A stretch of DNA of 64,000 nucleotides, taken from contig JAJFGB010000009.1 of the NCBI GenBank assembly GCA_021776335.1, positions 434,001 to 498,000 on the forward strand, given 5' to 3'. Of the stretch, positions 27,567-37,416 are shown in pieces (positions within the stretch are counted from its first letter, which is position 1; each line of letters starts with the position of its first letter). Source of the DNA: Hyphococcus sp. Its GTDB lineage: Bacteria > Pseudomonadota > Alphaproteobacteria > Caulobacterales > Parvularculaceae. The notes beneath the pieces are model-generated. The model saw only the letters and a program-made list of their open reading frames with translations. It was not told the origin of the DNA and did no database searches. The translations under genes and the position numbers were made by a program.

Positions 27567-29855
27567 ATGATGAAAAAGCTGGTTGTGGGGGGAGCAATTA
27601 TCGCTCTGACCGCAGGGTTAAATACATCGGTATTCGCCGATGATGATATGAGAAAGCTCGGCACAGCGCTTGAGCATGTGTACAGCCAAAGTCAGGGCCA
27701 CGGGGCGGACGATGCTGATACGCGATCCGTACGCAGAAGCCGTGCGCCGGAAATGGGCAGAGCAGGCCCGAATAACGAACTTGTTGTCGCGGAAGTAACT
27801 GGTGATGGTTATGTCACTGTTGATGCTGTTGCATCAGGAGCGGCCGGTGATCTCGCGGTGACGATTGAATCGCTTGGCGGGAGAAATGTCACGACCTACG
27901 GCCGTGTTGTTTCATCGCAGTTTCCAGCTGACAGATTAGGAGATTTGGCGGCCAGCGGTTATCTGGCATTTGCACAGCCGAGTTTTAGGGAGACGAATGT
28001 TGGCCTTGTAGATTCACAAGGTGATCGTTCGATGCGCACCGATATGGTTCGCGCTGATCTTGGGTTTGACGGCACCGGTCTCACCATCGGCGTTTTGTCA
28101 GACAGCTTTGCTTGTGATCCAGGTACGCTTGCAGGCGGGCCTTACACAACGCCTGCCGATGACGCGGCAAATAATGATATTCCGCCGAATGTGATCATCC
28201 TTTCGGATTTCCTCGATCAGGCAAATTGTATCGATGAAGGCCGCGGCATGGCGCAGTTGATTCATGACGTTGTACCGGGCGCGCAAATAGCTTTCCACAC
28301 GGCGTTCAACGGTCAGGCGGATTTTGCGCAAGGCATCGTTGAGCTCGCTATGGCCGGCGCAGACGTCATCGTTGATGATGTCATTTATTTCACTGAACCG
28401 ATGTTCCAGGACGGCATCATTGCTCAAGCTGCTGATGAAGTGGCACGCCTTGGCGTTCCATATTATTCGTCAAACGGGAACAGAGCGCGTGACGCATTTG
28501 AGGCCGATTATCGCCCCGTAGCGGCGACAATCGATACAACGACAGGGACCTGGCATGACTTTGACGAAGGTCCGGGTGTAGATCTCTTGGCGTCTTTCAC
28601 CTTCAACGGCGCCGTGCAAACTAATATGACCTTTCAATGGGACAGCCCGAATTTTTCTGTTTCAGGCGCACCGGGTGCTACGAACGACGTTGACGTTGTC
28701 ATGTTTGACGCAGCTGGCGTGCGGGTTGCAGATTGCTTTCCAGGCGGCGGGCCATTTGTCTTGCCTGCGAACGGTCTCTGCCAATTCATCTTTACGGATG
28801 GCGGTGTGCCGATCGACGGCGGCAATGGTGGTGACGCCGTTGAATTCCTGTCGCTCGTTGATTTCACTGGCGGCGCCACGGTTCAAATCGGCCTCCTGAC
28901 AGAATCGGGCGCAGCGCCTGGCTTTGTTAAGTTCGTCCTCACGGGCGGCGGTTTTGCAGCATCCGAGTATGCTGTTGATGCGCCATCCGGTTTTGGCCAC
29001 AACAACGCAGCAGGCTCCGAAGGCGTTGGCGCTGCGGCGTTCTACTTCACCGAGGAGTTCATCGGCGATCCAAATACGTTGGATCTTCGCGGACAGGCTG
29101 GCGAGCCGGGATGTGTTCCTGCTTGCTTGAACGACTTCTCATCCGCTGGCGGCACGCCGATCTTCTTCGATACCGCCGGTAACCGCCTTGCAACGCCGGA
29201 AGTTCGTCTCAAGCCTGGACTGACCGGCCCGGACGGTACGAACACGTCGTTCTTCTTTAATGACACCAGCCGTGACGACGATGATGGCGACGGCGTCTTT
29301 CAGACTGGCGAGCCGGGTGAGTTCCCTAACTTCTTCGGCACGTCGGCGTCCGCGCCGCATGCAGCTGCGGTTGCTGCGCTGATGATTGATGCCGAAGGCT
29401 CACAGATCATCCGCGTCAAAAGGAACGGCGCCATCAAGTTCAGGATGTGTCGTCCGGACGATGATGACGATGATGATGACGATGGTGACGACGGTGACGG
29501 TGGTCGCGACGATGGTGATGACGGCAATGTTCAGCCTGGCAAAGTTGCCTCCAAGATCGCCAAAGGCTGGCTTCTTGGCCCTTGTGACCGAACAGAACCT
29601 GCGGACATCTATGATGTCATGCGCTCTACGGCGCAGGATATGAGTATCCGAGCCGATAATGGCACAGGCGCTACCGTTGCAATCTTTGATGAGATTGGCA
29701 CCGACGGTTTCGACTTCGACTCGGGCTTCGGTTTCATCGATGCGGAAGCTGCACTCGCGGCTTTTCTCGACGATGATGACGACGATGACGATGATGACGA
29801 TGATGACGATGATGACGATGATGACGATGACGATGATGACGATGATGACGATTGA
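27567..29855 (+). CDS. secreted S8 (subtilisin-like) serine peptidase with Asp-rich C-terminus
   Basis: Signal peptide; LTIGVLSDSF, DEGRGMAQLIHDVVPGAQIAFHTA, GTSASAPHAAAVAALM; C-terminal run of 28 Asp. Confidence 0.85.
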   Translation: MMKKLVVGGAIIALTAGLNTSVFADDDMRKLGTALEHVYSQSQGHGADDADTRSVRRSRAPEMGRAGPNNELVVAEVTGDGYVTVDAVASGAAGDLAVTIESLGGRNVTTYGRVVSSQFPADRLGDLAASGYLAFAQPSFRETNVGLVDSQGDRSMRTDMVRADLGFDGTGLTIGVLSDSFACDPGTLAGGPYTTPADDAANNDIPPNVIILSDFLDQANCIDEGRGMAQLIHDVVPGAQIAFHTAFNGQADFAQGIVELAMAGADVIVDDVIYFTEPMFQDGIIAQAADEVARLGVPYYSSNGNRARDAFEADYRPVAATIDTTTGTWHDFDEGPGVDLLASFTFNGAVQTNMTFQWDSPNFSVSGAPGATNDVDVVMFDAAGVRVADCFPGGGPFVLPANGLCQFIFTDGGVPIDGGNGGDAVEFLSLVDFTGGATVQIGLLTESGAAPGFVKFVLTGGGFAASEYAVDAPSGFGHNNAAGSEGVGAAAFYFTEEFIGDPNTLDLRGQAGEPGCVPACLNDFSSAGGTPIFFDTAGNRLATPEVRLKPGLTGPDGTNTSFFFNDTSRDDDDGDGVFQTGEPGEFPNFFGTSASAPHAAAVAALMIDAEGSQIIRVKRNGAIKFRMCRPDDDDDDDDDGDDGDGGRDDGDDGNVQPGKVASKIAKGWLLGPCDRTEPADIYDVMRSTAQDMSIRADNGTGATVAIFDEIGTDGFDFDSGFGFIDAEAALAAFLDDDDDDDDDDDDDDDDDDDDDDDDDDDD
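29769..29852 (+). repeat. GAT/GAC codon microsatellite (28 Asp codons)
   Basis: Direct reading: (GAC/GAT)28 immediately before TGA. Confidence 0.97.
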
Positions 29856-29927
29856 GTAAATCGGCTGGCGGCTTCAGACTGAAGCCGTCGCAATACTTGC
29901 TTCATCATTTGAGTAGCAACAGACGAA

Positions 29928-29958
29928 TTGAGGCGGCGAAAGCCGCCTCAATTTTTTT
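29928..29958 (+). terminator. Rho-independent terminator
   Basis: TTGAGGCGGC-GAAA-GCCGCCTCAA followed by TTTTTTT. Confidence 0.88.
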
Positions 29959-29980
29959 GGCTATGGCTCATGCTTTAGAT

Positions 29981-30298
29981 TTATTTTTTCTCTAGCAGCA
30001 ATTTGCCCTGTTGCTCGACTTTGCCGGTGATGGTTTCCGCGATCGTCGCCAGAAGGCCGGGCAGAGTAACCTCAATCCGTACATGTTGAGGGAAGATGTC
30101 GATCTGACCGGTGATATTCTGACCCAGGCCCTTGGCGTTAAAAGTCAATGTGTCTTCACTCGTCCAGTCCTCGGCAAATTTGAACATCATGCCGCCTGTC
30201 ATCTGGGTCTTCAGCTTGTCGAATCCATCGCGGACACGGCGGCGTGCTTCGTCTTTTCCAAGATCGTGGGAAATGGTGACCGTGACGGGTCTGCTCAT
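29981..30298 (-). CDS. polyhydroxyalkanoic acid system family protein
   Basis: TVTISHDLGKDEARRRVRDGFDKLKTQM...IDIFPQHVRIEVTLPGLLATIAETITGKVEQQGKLLL. Confidence 0.82.
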   Translation of the reverse strand: MSRPVTVTISHDLGKDEARRRVRDGFDKLKTQMTGGMMFKFAEDWTSEDTLTFNAKGLGQNITGQIDIFPQHVRIEVTLPGLLATIAETITGKVEQQGKLLLEKK

Positions 30299-30437
30299 GC
30301 GGTCTCCTATTTGCGAATTTCCCTGAAGATGGGGCTCCCGTGTACATTTTCAACCGAAATTCAGCCTTTTGGGCGGGTGCATATGGGGGTATTTGTGTGT
30401 AATGTGCTGACGGAATTGAAATATCCGTGGGGCGGAC

Positions 30438-31187
30438 ATGAAAGTTGTAATTTTGCTGGCGTCGCTTGCGGCGATCGGGTTGGCCGTGGCGATTGCCATT
30501 GCGGGTCCCGGAACGCGCTATGGTCTCTGGGAATATGGAACCGGGCTTACAATTATTAGACAGGCGGCGCTGCCCGTATTGGTCGCAGCGGGCGCATCGG
30601 CGATAGGCTTTGTGATATCACTCTTTACGGCGCGCGGGTTGGCGCCGTTGGCGTTGATCGCAGCGATTGCCGCAGGTGGAGCAGGGATGGTTCCGCTTAA
30701 AATGAAAGCGCTGGTCGAGGCCAATCCGTTTATTCACGACATCACCACCGACTTTGAAAACCCGCCTGCGATTATTGCGGCGGCTGACTTACCACGCAAA
30801 AACCCGGCGGCTTACGCTGGTGCTGATCCGGCGCCGCGGTCGGAATTGACAACGGCAGAGGCGCAGCAAGCGGCTTTCCCGGATATTGAGCCAAAAAGCA
30901 TCAGTGGCGGCGTTGATGAAACAGCCGAGACGGTGCGTAAGGTTGTGCTCGATATGAAGATGGAAATCCTGAGCGAAGGGCCGACTGAAGCAGGGTGGAT
31001 GGTTGAAGCAGCGTATACATCGCCCTGGTTTGGTTTTGTCGACGATTTTGTGATTCGCTTGACACCAGAAGGCTCGATGACGCGCATTGATGTACGGTCA
31101 AAGTCACGTGTCGGCGCTTCCGATCTCGGCGCGAATGCCAGGCGGGTTCAGGATTTTTTCCACCGGTTGGAAGCAGAATCCATGTAA
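30438..31187 (+). CDS. DUF1499 domain-containing membrane protein
   Basis: TM segments then MVEAAYTSPWFGFVDDFVIRLTPEGSMTRIDVRSKSRVGASDLGANARRVQDFF. Confidence 0.85.
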   Translation: MKVVILLASLAAIGLAVAIAIAGPGTRYGLWEYGTGLTIIRQAALPVLVAAGASAIGFVISLFTARGLAPLALIAAIAAGGAGMVPLKMKALVEANPFIHDITTDFENPPAIIAAADLPRKNPAAYAGADPAPRSELTTAEAQQAAFPDIEPKSISGGVDETAETVRKVVLDMKMEILSEGPTEAGWMVEAAYTSPWFGFVDDFVIRLTPEGSMTRIDVRSKSRVGASDLGANARRVQDFFHRLEAESM

Positions 31188-31841
31188 CTAAACGCTTGGT
31201 GGGTTCGAAAGGGCGCCGCTGGCGATGACGCTTGAATCAAATGGTACGACTGCGCCTGAGAGCCGCGCTTTGTTTTCGGTAATGAGTTTAACGCAGGCCG
31301 GATAAAGCTTGTGCTCTTGTTCAAGAATGCGTGCGGCGAGCGTGTCGGCATCATCGCCCGGCAGAACAGGCACCGCCGCCTGGCCGATGATCGGTCCGGC
31401 ATCCACTTCTGCAGATACAAAATGAACGCTGCAGCCGGCGATTTTAACGCCGGCATCGATCATCCGTTCATGAACATGGAGACCCTTGAACGCAGGTAAC
31501 AGCGATGGGTGGATGTTGATGAGCCGCCCACGCCAGTCATTGACGAATTGCGGCGTGAGCATACGCATGAAGCCTGCAAGACAGACATAATCGATCTTTG
31601 TCACACGCAGCGCTTCGTTGATGGCGGCGTCAAAATCCTCACGCGTCTGGAAATCTTTATGATCGATAACCAACTGATGAATGCCGGCTTTCGTCGCACG
31701 TTCAAGGCCTTTTACCTTGGGCCGGTTCGAGATAACGAGCGCGATTTCCGCCGGATAGTTGTCATCGGCGGCGGCGTCGATCAAAGACTGAAGGTTGCTG
31801 CCGCGTCCGGAAATAAGCACAGCGATTTTCGCGCGCGCCAT
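31188..31841 (-). CDS. purN: phosphoribosylglycinamide formyltransferase
   Basis: KIAVLISGRGSNLQSLIDA; FMRMLTPQFVNDWRGRLINIHPSLLPAFKGLHVHERMIDAGVKIAGCSVHFV. Confidence 0.95.
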   Translation of the reverse strand: MARAKIAVLISGRGSNLQSLIDAAADDNYPAEIALVISNRPKVKGLERATKAGIHQLVIDHKDFQTREDFDAAINEALRVTKIDYVCLAGFMRMLTPQFVNDWRGRLINIHPSLLPAFKGLHVHERMIDAGVKIAGCSVHFVSAEVDAGPIIGQAAVPVLPGDDADTLAARILEQEHKLYPACVKLITENKARLSGAVVPFDSSVIASGALSNPPSV

Positions 31842-31844
31842 TTT

Positions 31845-32849
31845 CTATTGCTCCGTGATTTCGCCGATGACGCACACCGCTTCACCGCTTGCCGATAGGG
31901 CGGAAAGGCAATTTTCGACCGCGCTGGGTGCGCATACAAGAACGCCGCCGATGCCGCAATTGAAGGTGCGGCGCATCTCGCTGGTGCTTAGAGCACCCGC
32001 CTCGCACAGCCATTGAAAAAGCGGCGGTAACGCCAATGCGGTCTCATCGAAACCAGGCGCAAGATCGCCGTTCAGGACACGGGGCACATTATCAGTGAGG
32101 CCCCCGCCGGTGATATGGGCAAACGCTTTGACCTGAGGGTCGGCGAGCAGGGGTAAAACAGATTTCACATAAATCCGGGTTGGCGCGAGCAACGCTTCGC
32201 CAAGCGAAACGGACGAATCGAATGGCGCCGGTTTGTCGAAGGCCGCGCCGCAATCTGATGCGATTTTGCGGATTAGCGAATAGCCATTTGAATGGGCGCC
32301 AGACGACGCGAGCCCGATCATGACGTCACCGGCAGTGACCGGTCGTGGCAAGATGTTTTCGCGTTCGACCGCGCCGACGCAAAATCCCGCGAGGTCGAAT
32401 TCCCCGGGCGGGTACATCCCCGGCATTTCCGCGGTTTCGCCGCCGACAAGGGCGCAGCCTGCCTGGCTGCAGCCATTGGCGATCCCCGTGACAACGTTTT
32501 CGGCGACCCCTTCGTTCAATTTGCCCGTAGCAAAATAATCGAGAAAAAACAGTGGCTCAGCGCCTTGTGCTAAGACATCGTTGACGCACATGGCGACCAG
32601 GTCGATACCGATTGTATCGTGGATACCGGTCTCGAACGCTATTTTGAGTTTTGTGCCAACACCGTCGGTTCCCGAAACGAGAATGGGGTCCTTGAACCCC
32701 GCCGCCTTTAAGTCGAATAGCCCGCCGAAGCCGCCCAGTGCTGCGTCAGCGCCGGGCCTGGCCGTTGCCCGGGCAAGCGGTCCGATGGCGCCGACAAGCC
32801 GTTCCCCGGCGTCAATATCGACCCCTGATTTTTTATATGCATCGCTCAT
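31845..32849 (-). CDS. purM: phosphoribosylformylglycinamidine cyclo-ligase
   Basis: [19 protein letters not shown]...[15 protein letters not shown]...[24 protein letters not shown]. Confidence 0.96.
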   Translation of the reverse strand: MSDAYKKSGVDIDAGERLVGAIGPLARATARPGADAALGGFGGLFDLKAAGFKDPILVSGTDGVGTKLKIAFETGIHDTIGIDLVAMCVNDVLAQGAEPLFFLDYFATGKLNEGVAENVVTGIANGCSQAGCALVGGETAEMPGMYPPGEFDLAGFCVGAVERENILPRPVTAGDVMIGLASSGAHSNGYSLIRKIASDCGAAFDKPAPFDSSVSLGEALLAPTRIYVKSVLPLLADPQVKAFAHITGGGLTDNVPRVLNGDLAPGFDETALALPPLFQWLCEAGALSTSEMRRTFNCGIGGVLVCAPSAVENCLSALSASGEAVCVIGEITEQ

Positions 32850-32984
32850 GGCCCCGTCCTAGCGAATGCCGGGCGTCTGGCGCAACTAAATGCGTTCGGA
32901 CGGGTCAAATGGGCTCGTTTCCGCAGCCGGGCATGCTTATAATACGCGTCAGAATTGCGCTGTGGGACGAGCGCTTAAAATGGG

Positions 32985-34385
32985 ATGTGTTTGATGATTG
33001 TTCGGTTCGCAGCAGCTGTTTTTTCTGTGGTTTTTCTGACAGCCTATGGCGTAACGCCAGCGCTGGCGATTGGCGAGGATGTTTTTGTTGTGCCGCGGGT
33101 GACCGTTCAGGCCCAGGCAGATAGCGCAACAAGAGCGAAAATTGCCGCCCAGATGCAGGGGCGCCGGCGTGCGATGGATATTTTGCTGCGCCGCCTCACG
33201 GTTGAGGAAGACTGGGTTTATCTGCCGCGCCTCGCCATGGGTGAACCCGCCGCAATTGAGTTTGGTTTCGACCGCGGTGTTATCGCTCTTGATGACAATG
33301 CGCTTGAGCAACTTGAATCCGGTTTTGAGGTTTATAACGAGAAGAGTTCATCAAGCACCTATCGCGCTTTTATCACATATCGTTTTAAGCCTGCCGCTGT
33401 GCGCAAACTGCTGAAGGATGCACAAATACCCTATAGTGAAGCGCAGACCCGAACGGCGCTTGTCTTGCCCGTCCTGCAAACCGGTAGCGGCCTCTACCTT
33501 TGGGAAGAAAATAACCCCTGGATGGCTGCCTGGAAGGTGCGCCCTTACAATAATGAACTGACGCCGATGACTGCGCCGCTTGGTGATCTCGAAGACGCAG
33601 CCACAATAAGCGCGCAGCGGGCCTTGTCGCTGGATCAGGCAGCGCTTCACATTCTCGCGGACCGATATTCTGTGAGCCAGGTTATTGTCGCTCACGCATT
33701 CCTTCAGCAGATTGATGGTGAAGACAGGCTGCGTGTGCGGCTGATCAATGGTTTTCGGGAGTCCGGCGACATAGGCTCTTTTGATGAGCTTGGCGCCGCC
33801 GGTGTCGACGGCGCCCTTGATGACAGGCTTATCCAGCAAGGCCCGTCGACCAACGATTTTATCCAGGCAAAAATCGGCGATGTTCTGGCCGAAGCGTGGT
33901 TTCGTCAGTCCTCAGGGAATTTTCCAACACTGGCGGAGGGGGCGATTGAAACAGCAATTGCAAAACACGCAAAGCCCTGGAAACAGCGCACGTTGATTGA
34001 CCATACAGAGGCTGCACTTCTTGAAGCGAGCGCATTTTTTCAGTCCATTGGCGAGTGGGGTAAAATTCGCAGTGCTTTGGTTTCTACACCACTGATCGGT
34101 TCGGTTCAGGTTCGTTCGATGTCACGGCGTGGCGCTGAAGTCTTGATCCGCGCTTATGGCGATCCGGGTAAGCTGATTATTGCTATGGAATCTCAGGGGC
34201 TCGCCTTGTGGAGTGAAGACGGAGAGCGGTGGATGATTGCAACGCCAGTGACGGCGCAGGCGGTACGCGGGCGATCCCATCGCCGCCGAAACCGGTTTGG
34301 CGGCAACGACAATGATGAGCCGAGAATCGAGCCCGCAGCGCTTGATGAAACGGAAACGTCGGCGAAGATCGATTCCCGTTTTTAA
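32985..34385 (+). CDS. DUF2066 domain-containing secreted protein
   Basis: Signal peptide; ARAKIAAQMQGRRRAMDILLRRLT-type region; upstream of hda as common in alphaproteobacteria. Confidence 0.75.
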   Translation: MCLMIVRFAAAVFSVVFLTAYGVTPALAIGEDVFVVPRVTVQAQADSATRAKIAAQMQGRRRAMDILLRRLTVEEDWVYLPRLAMGEPAAIEFGFDRGVIALDDNALEQLESGFEVYNEKSSSSTYRAFITYRFKPAAVRKLLKDAQIPYSEAQTRTALVLPVLQTGSGLYLWEENNPWMAAWKVRPYNNELTPMTAPLGDLEDAATISAQRALSLDQAALHILADRYSVSQVIVAHAFLQQIDGEDRLRVRLINGFRESGDIGSFDELGAAGVDGALDDRLIQQGPSTNDFIQAKIGDVLAEAWFRQSSGNFPTLAEGAIETAIAKHAKPWKQRTLIDHTEAALLEASAFFQSIGEWGKIRSALVSTPLIGSVQVRSMSRRGAEVLIRAYGDPGKLIIAMESQGLALWSEDGERWMIATPVTAQAVRGRSHRRRNRFGGNDNDEPRIEPAALDETETSAKIDSRF

Positions 34386-34413
34386 CACGACTAGATAAGC
34401 AGCCATTCCGACC

Positions 34414-35115
34414 ATGCCCGGCGACGCGATTGATCAAAAGCAAGCAAACAGCATGCGACAGCTCTCATTGGCGTTGCCCGAAACGCCGCCGCGCTACGAC
34501 GCCAATAGATTTGTTCATTCCGAAGCCAATGACGCGGCGTGGCGGATCGCTCGAGGTTGGGCAGCGTCTGATGATCCGGCGCTGGTGATTTGCGGGCCGC
34601 CAAAGTCCGGTAAAACCCATCTTGCTCATCTAATCACCGCTGACCTTGATTGCCGCTTTGTTGGCCCGGAAAGCTTGGACAGGATTGCAGACGCGCAGTT
34701 GGTCGCCGTTGACGACCTGCCTGGGGATGATCCTCACGCCTTTCTAACAGTGCTTGAAAGCGGGGCTGCCTCGGCGGCGCGGTTTATCTTCGCGGGCACG
34801 GGACATCCGTCGGAATGGGCCTTGGGTCTGAAAGACTTGCGCACCAGACTTGAAGCAATGCCCCGTGCAGTCATGAATGAACCTGACGAGGCGCTGATCC
34901 GAGCGGTCATCGCCAAGGGGTTCCAGGATCGTCAGATAACAGTCGGGCCGGCTGTGATCGATTTCGCGGTCCCACGACTGCCACGTACATTCGCGGCTGC
35001 CCATGGATTTGTCGCGCTTGCCGATCAGCTGGCCCTTGACCAGCAGCGCAAAATTACAGTCGCGCTTGTGCAAAAGCTGGTTGATAACCTTTCTGAAGGT
35101 GAGTTTACGGCATAA
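34414..35115 (+). CDS. DnaA-related regulatory inactivator Hda/HdaA-like ATPase
   Basis: MRQLSLALPETPPRYDANRFVHSEANDAAWRIARGWAASDDPALVICGPPKSGKTHLAHLI; QLVAVDDLPGDDPHAFLTVLE. Confidence 0.82.
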   Translation: MPGDAIDQKQANSMRQLSLALPETPPRYDANRFVHSEANDAAWRIARGWAASDDPALVICGPPKSGKTHLAHLITADLDCRFVGPESLDRIADAQLVAVDDLPGDDPHAFLTVLESGAASAARFIFAGTGHPSEWALGLKDLRTRLEAMPRAVMNEPDEALIRAVIAKGFQDRQITVGPAVIDFAVPRLPRTFAAAHGFVALADQLALDQQRKITVALVQKLVDNLSEGEFTA

Positions 35116-35151
35116 ACACCATAGGAACGGAATTGATCAAAGGAGTAGCAA

Positions 35152-37341
35152 GTGGCGGGCGCGGATGATGGCTTAAGGCAAAGGCCCGGCAAGCCGGTAT
35201 TGCCGGAAATTGATCCAACGTCGCCGCAGCGCTTTATCAATCGTGAGCTTTCCTGGTTAGCGTTCAATTCGCGCGTGCTTGAAGAGGCCTTCAACCAGAA
35301 CCATCCGGTGCTTGAGCGGCTTCGGTTCTTGTCCATTTCCGCAAGCAATCTCGATGAGTTTTTCATGGTGCGGGTCGCTGGGCTGCGCGGGCAGGTGCGC
35401 GAGAGCGTCGCTGCGGTCAGTCAGGAAGGGTTATCGCCGCAGGAACAGCTGACACTGATCAATCAGCGGGCATTGGCGCTGATGGAAGAACAGCAGCGCT
35501 GCTGGCGAGAATTGAAACCGCTGATGCAAGCAGCTGGCGTCTGTGTCGTGGGTAATGATGAAACAGACGAAGCGGATGCTGCGTGGCTCGAAAATGAATT
35601 CCATTCAAACATTTTTCCTGTTTTGACCCCATTGGCGCTTGATCCGGCGCACCCGTTTCCTTTTGTGCCTAATCTCGGTTTTGTTCTTTGCTTTGATTTG
35701 AGGCGCAAGGACGGTGAGATCATGCAGGCCCTGTTGCCGGTGCCGATCAATATTGGTCGTTTTATTCGCCTCCCCGATGGAACGGCTGGGGAGATCGGGC
35801 GGACGCAGGTGCGGTTTATCTCGCTGGAAAAAGTCATTGTTCGTTTCATCAATCATGTCTTCCCGGGTTTTGAAATTGTTGCGCATGGCGCTTATCGCGT
35901 GCTGCGCGACTCTGATGTTGAAATCGAAGAAGAGGCCGAAGATCTGGTGCTCGTATTCGAAACGATGCTGAAGCGCCGTCGCCGGGGTGAGGTTATCCGG
36001 GTCAAAATCGACGCGTCGACGCCGCCGCATCTACAGGAGTTAATTCGCGATCGATTGCAGGCTTCGTCGCAGGACGTCATCCTCGTGGATGGATTGCTGG
36101 GATTGGCGCAGACAAATCAATTAATTCCATCAGATCGGCCGGATTTGCAGTTCGAGCCGTTTGAACCAAGATTTCCAGAGCGAATTCGCGAGCATGGGGG
36201 CGATTGTTTTTCCGCCATTCGAGCCAAAGACATTTTGGTTCACCATCCATATGAGTCCTTTGATGTGGTCGTTCAATTTTTGAAGCAGGCAGCCGCCGAT
36301 CCGAAAGTGGTTGCGATTAAACAGACGCTCTATCGTACGTCGAAGCAATCGCCGATCGTTGAGGCGCTGATTGAGGCCGCGGAAGCCGGGAAGAACGTGA
36401 CGGCGCTGGTTGAGTTGAAAGCGCGGTTTGACGAAGAAGCAAATATCAGATGGGCGCGCGCACTGGAACGCGCTGGCGTCAATGTTGTCTACGGGTTTGT
36501 AGAATATAAGACCCACGCGAAATTGTCGCTTGTTGTGCGCCAGGAAGCTGATCGCGCGCGCACATATACGCATGTGGGCACAGGTAATTACCATCCCATC
36601 ACAGCTAAGATATACACCGACCTGTCATTGTTTACCTGCGACCCCGCCATCGGTCGGGACGCAGCAAAAGTGTTCAATTATATTACTGGTTACGCAGCCC
36701 CTGAGAGCTTTGAAAAGTTTGCCGTGGCGCCGCTTACAGGGCGTACGCATATTCTTAAGCTGATCGATAAAGAGATCAAAAACGCCAAGAAGGGTAAGCC
36801 CGCCGCTGTGTGGGCCAAAATGAATGCACTCGTCGATGGCGAAGTGATTGATAAATTTTATGAAGCCTCACAGTCTGGGGTCCAGATTGATCTGGTTGTG
36901 CGTGGGATCTGTTGCCTGCGGCCTGGCGTAAAGGGGCTTTCGGAAAATATTCGCGTAAAGAGTATCGTTGGTCGATTCCTTGAGCATGCGCGGATCTATT
37001 GCTTTGGGTCAGGCGCTGCGCTGCCTAATGCTCAGGCCAAAATTCTGGTTTCGTCAGCTGATATAATGCCGCGTAATCTCAATCGACGAGTGGAAGTCTT
37101 CTGTCCGGTCGAAAATCCGACGGTGCATAGCCAGATTCTGGATTACATTATGGTCGCGAACCTCAATGATGAGGCGCAAAGCTGGAAGCTTCGTGCGGAT
37201 GGGACGTACAAAAGGGCGTCCGCGCCGGTCGAAGGCGCTGCCTTCAACCTCCATACCTATATGATGACCAATCCGAGCCTTTCCGGTCGTGGCGCATCAA
37301 TGGAGTACCATGCGCCAAAGGAGCTGAAACGACGAAAGTAA
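35152..37341 (+). CDS. ppk1: polyphosphate kinase 1
   Basis: [80 protein letters not shown]. Confidence 0.97.
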   Translation: MAGADDGLRQRPGKPVLPEIDPTSPQRFINRELSWLAFNSRVLEEAFNQNHPVLERLRFLSISASNLDEFFMVRVAGLRGQVRESVAAVSQEGLSPQEQLTLINQRALALMEEQQRCWRELKPLMQAAGVCVVGNDETDEADAAWLENEFHSNIFPVLTPLALDPAHPFPFVPNLGFVLCFDLRRKDGEIMQALLPVPINIGRFIRLPDGTAGEIGRTQVRFISLEKVIVRFINHVFPGFEIVAHGAYRVLRDSDVEIEEEAEDLVLVFETMLKRRRRGEVIRVKIDASTPPHLQELIRDRLQASSQDVILVDGLLGLAQTNQLIPSDRPDLQFEPFEPRFPERIREHGGDCFSAIRAKDILVHHPYESFDVVVQFLKQAAADPKVVAIKQTLYRTSKQSPIVEALIEAAEAGKNVTALVELKARFDEEANIRWARALERAGVNVVYGFVEYKTHAKLSLVVRQEADRARTYTHVGTGNYHPITAKIYTDLSLFTCDPAIGRDAAKVFNYITGYAAPESFEKFAVAPLTGRTHILKLIDKEIKNAKKGKPAAVWAKMNALVDGEVIDKFYEASQSGVQIDLVVRGICCLRPGVKGLSENIRVKSIVGRFLEHARIYCFGSGAALPNAQAKILVSSADIMPRNLNRRVEVFCPVENPTVHSQILDYIMVANLNDEAQSWKLRADGTYKRASAPVEGAAFNLHTYMMTNPSLSGRGASMEYHAPKELKRRK

Positions 37342-37416
37342 TAGCATCACGTCTCGGCGAATCGCGAAATGATTGTGCAATCAGTGCGTTTCAAATGACG
37401 GTTGGATGCAGGCAAG

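Noticed and set aside
29457-29852. Regular GATGAC repeats as a possible CRISPR or regulatory repeat array
   Set aside because: In-frame Asp codons inside the protease CDS with no spacers; coding microsatellite.
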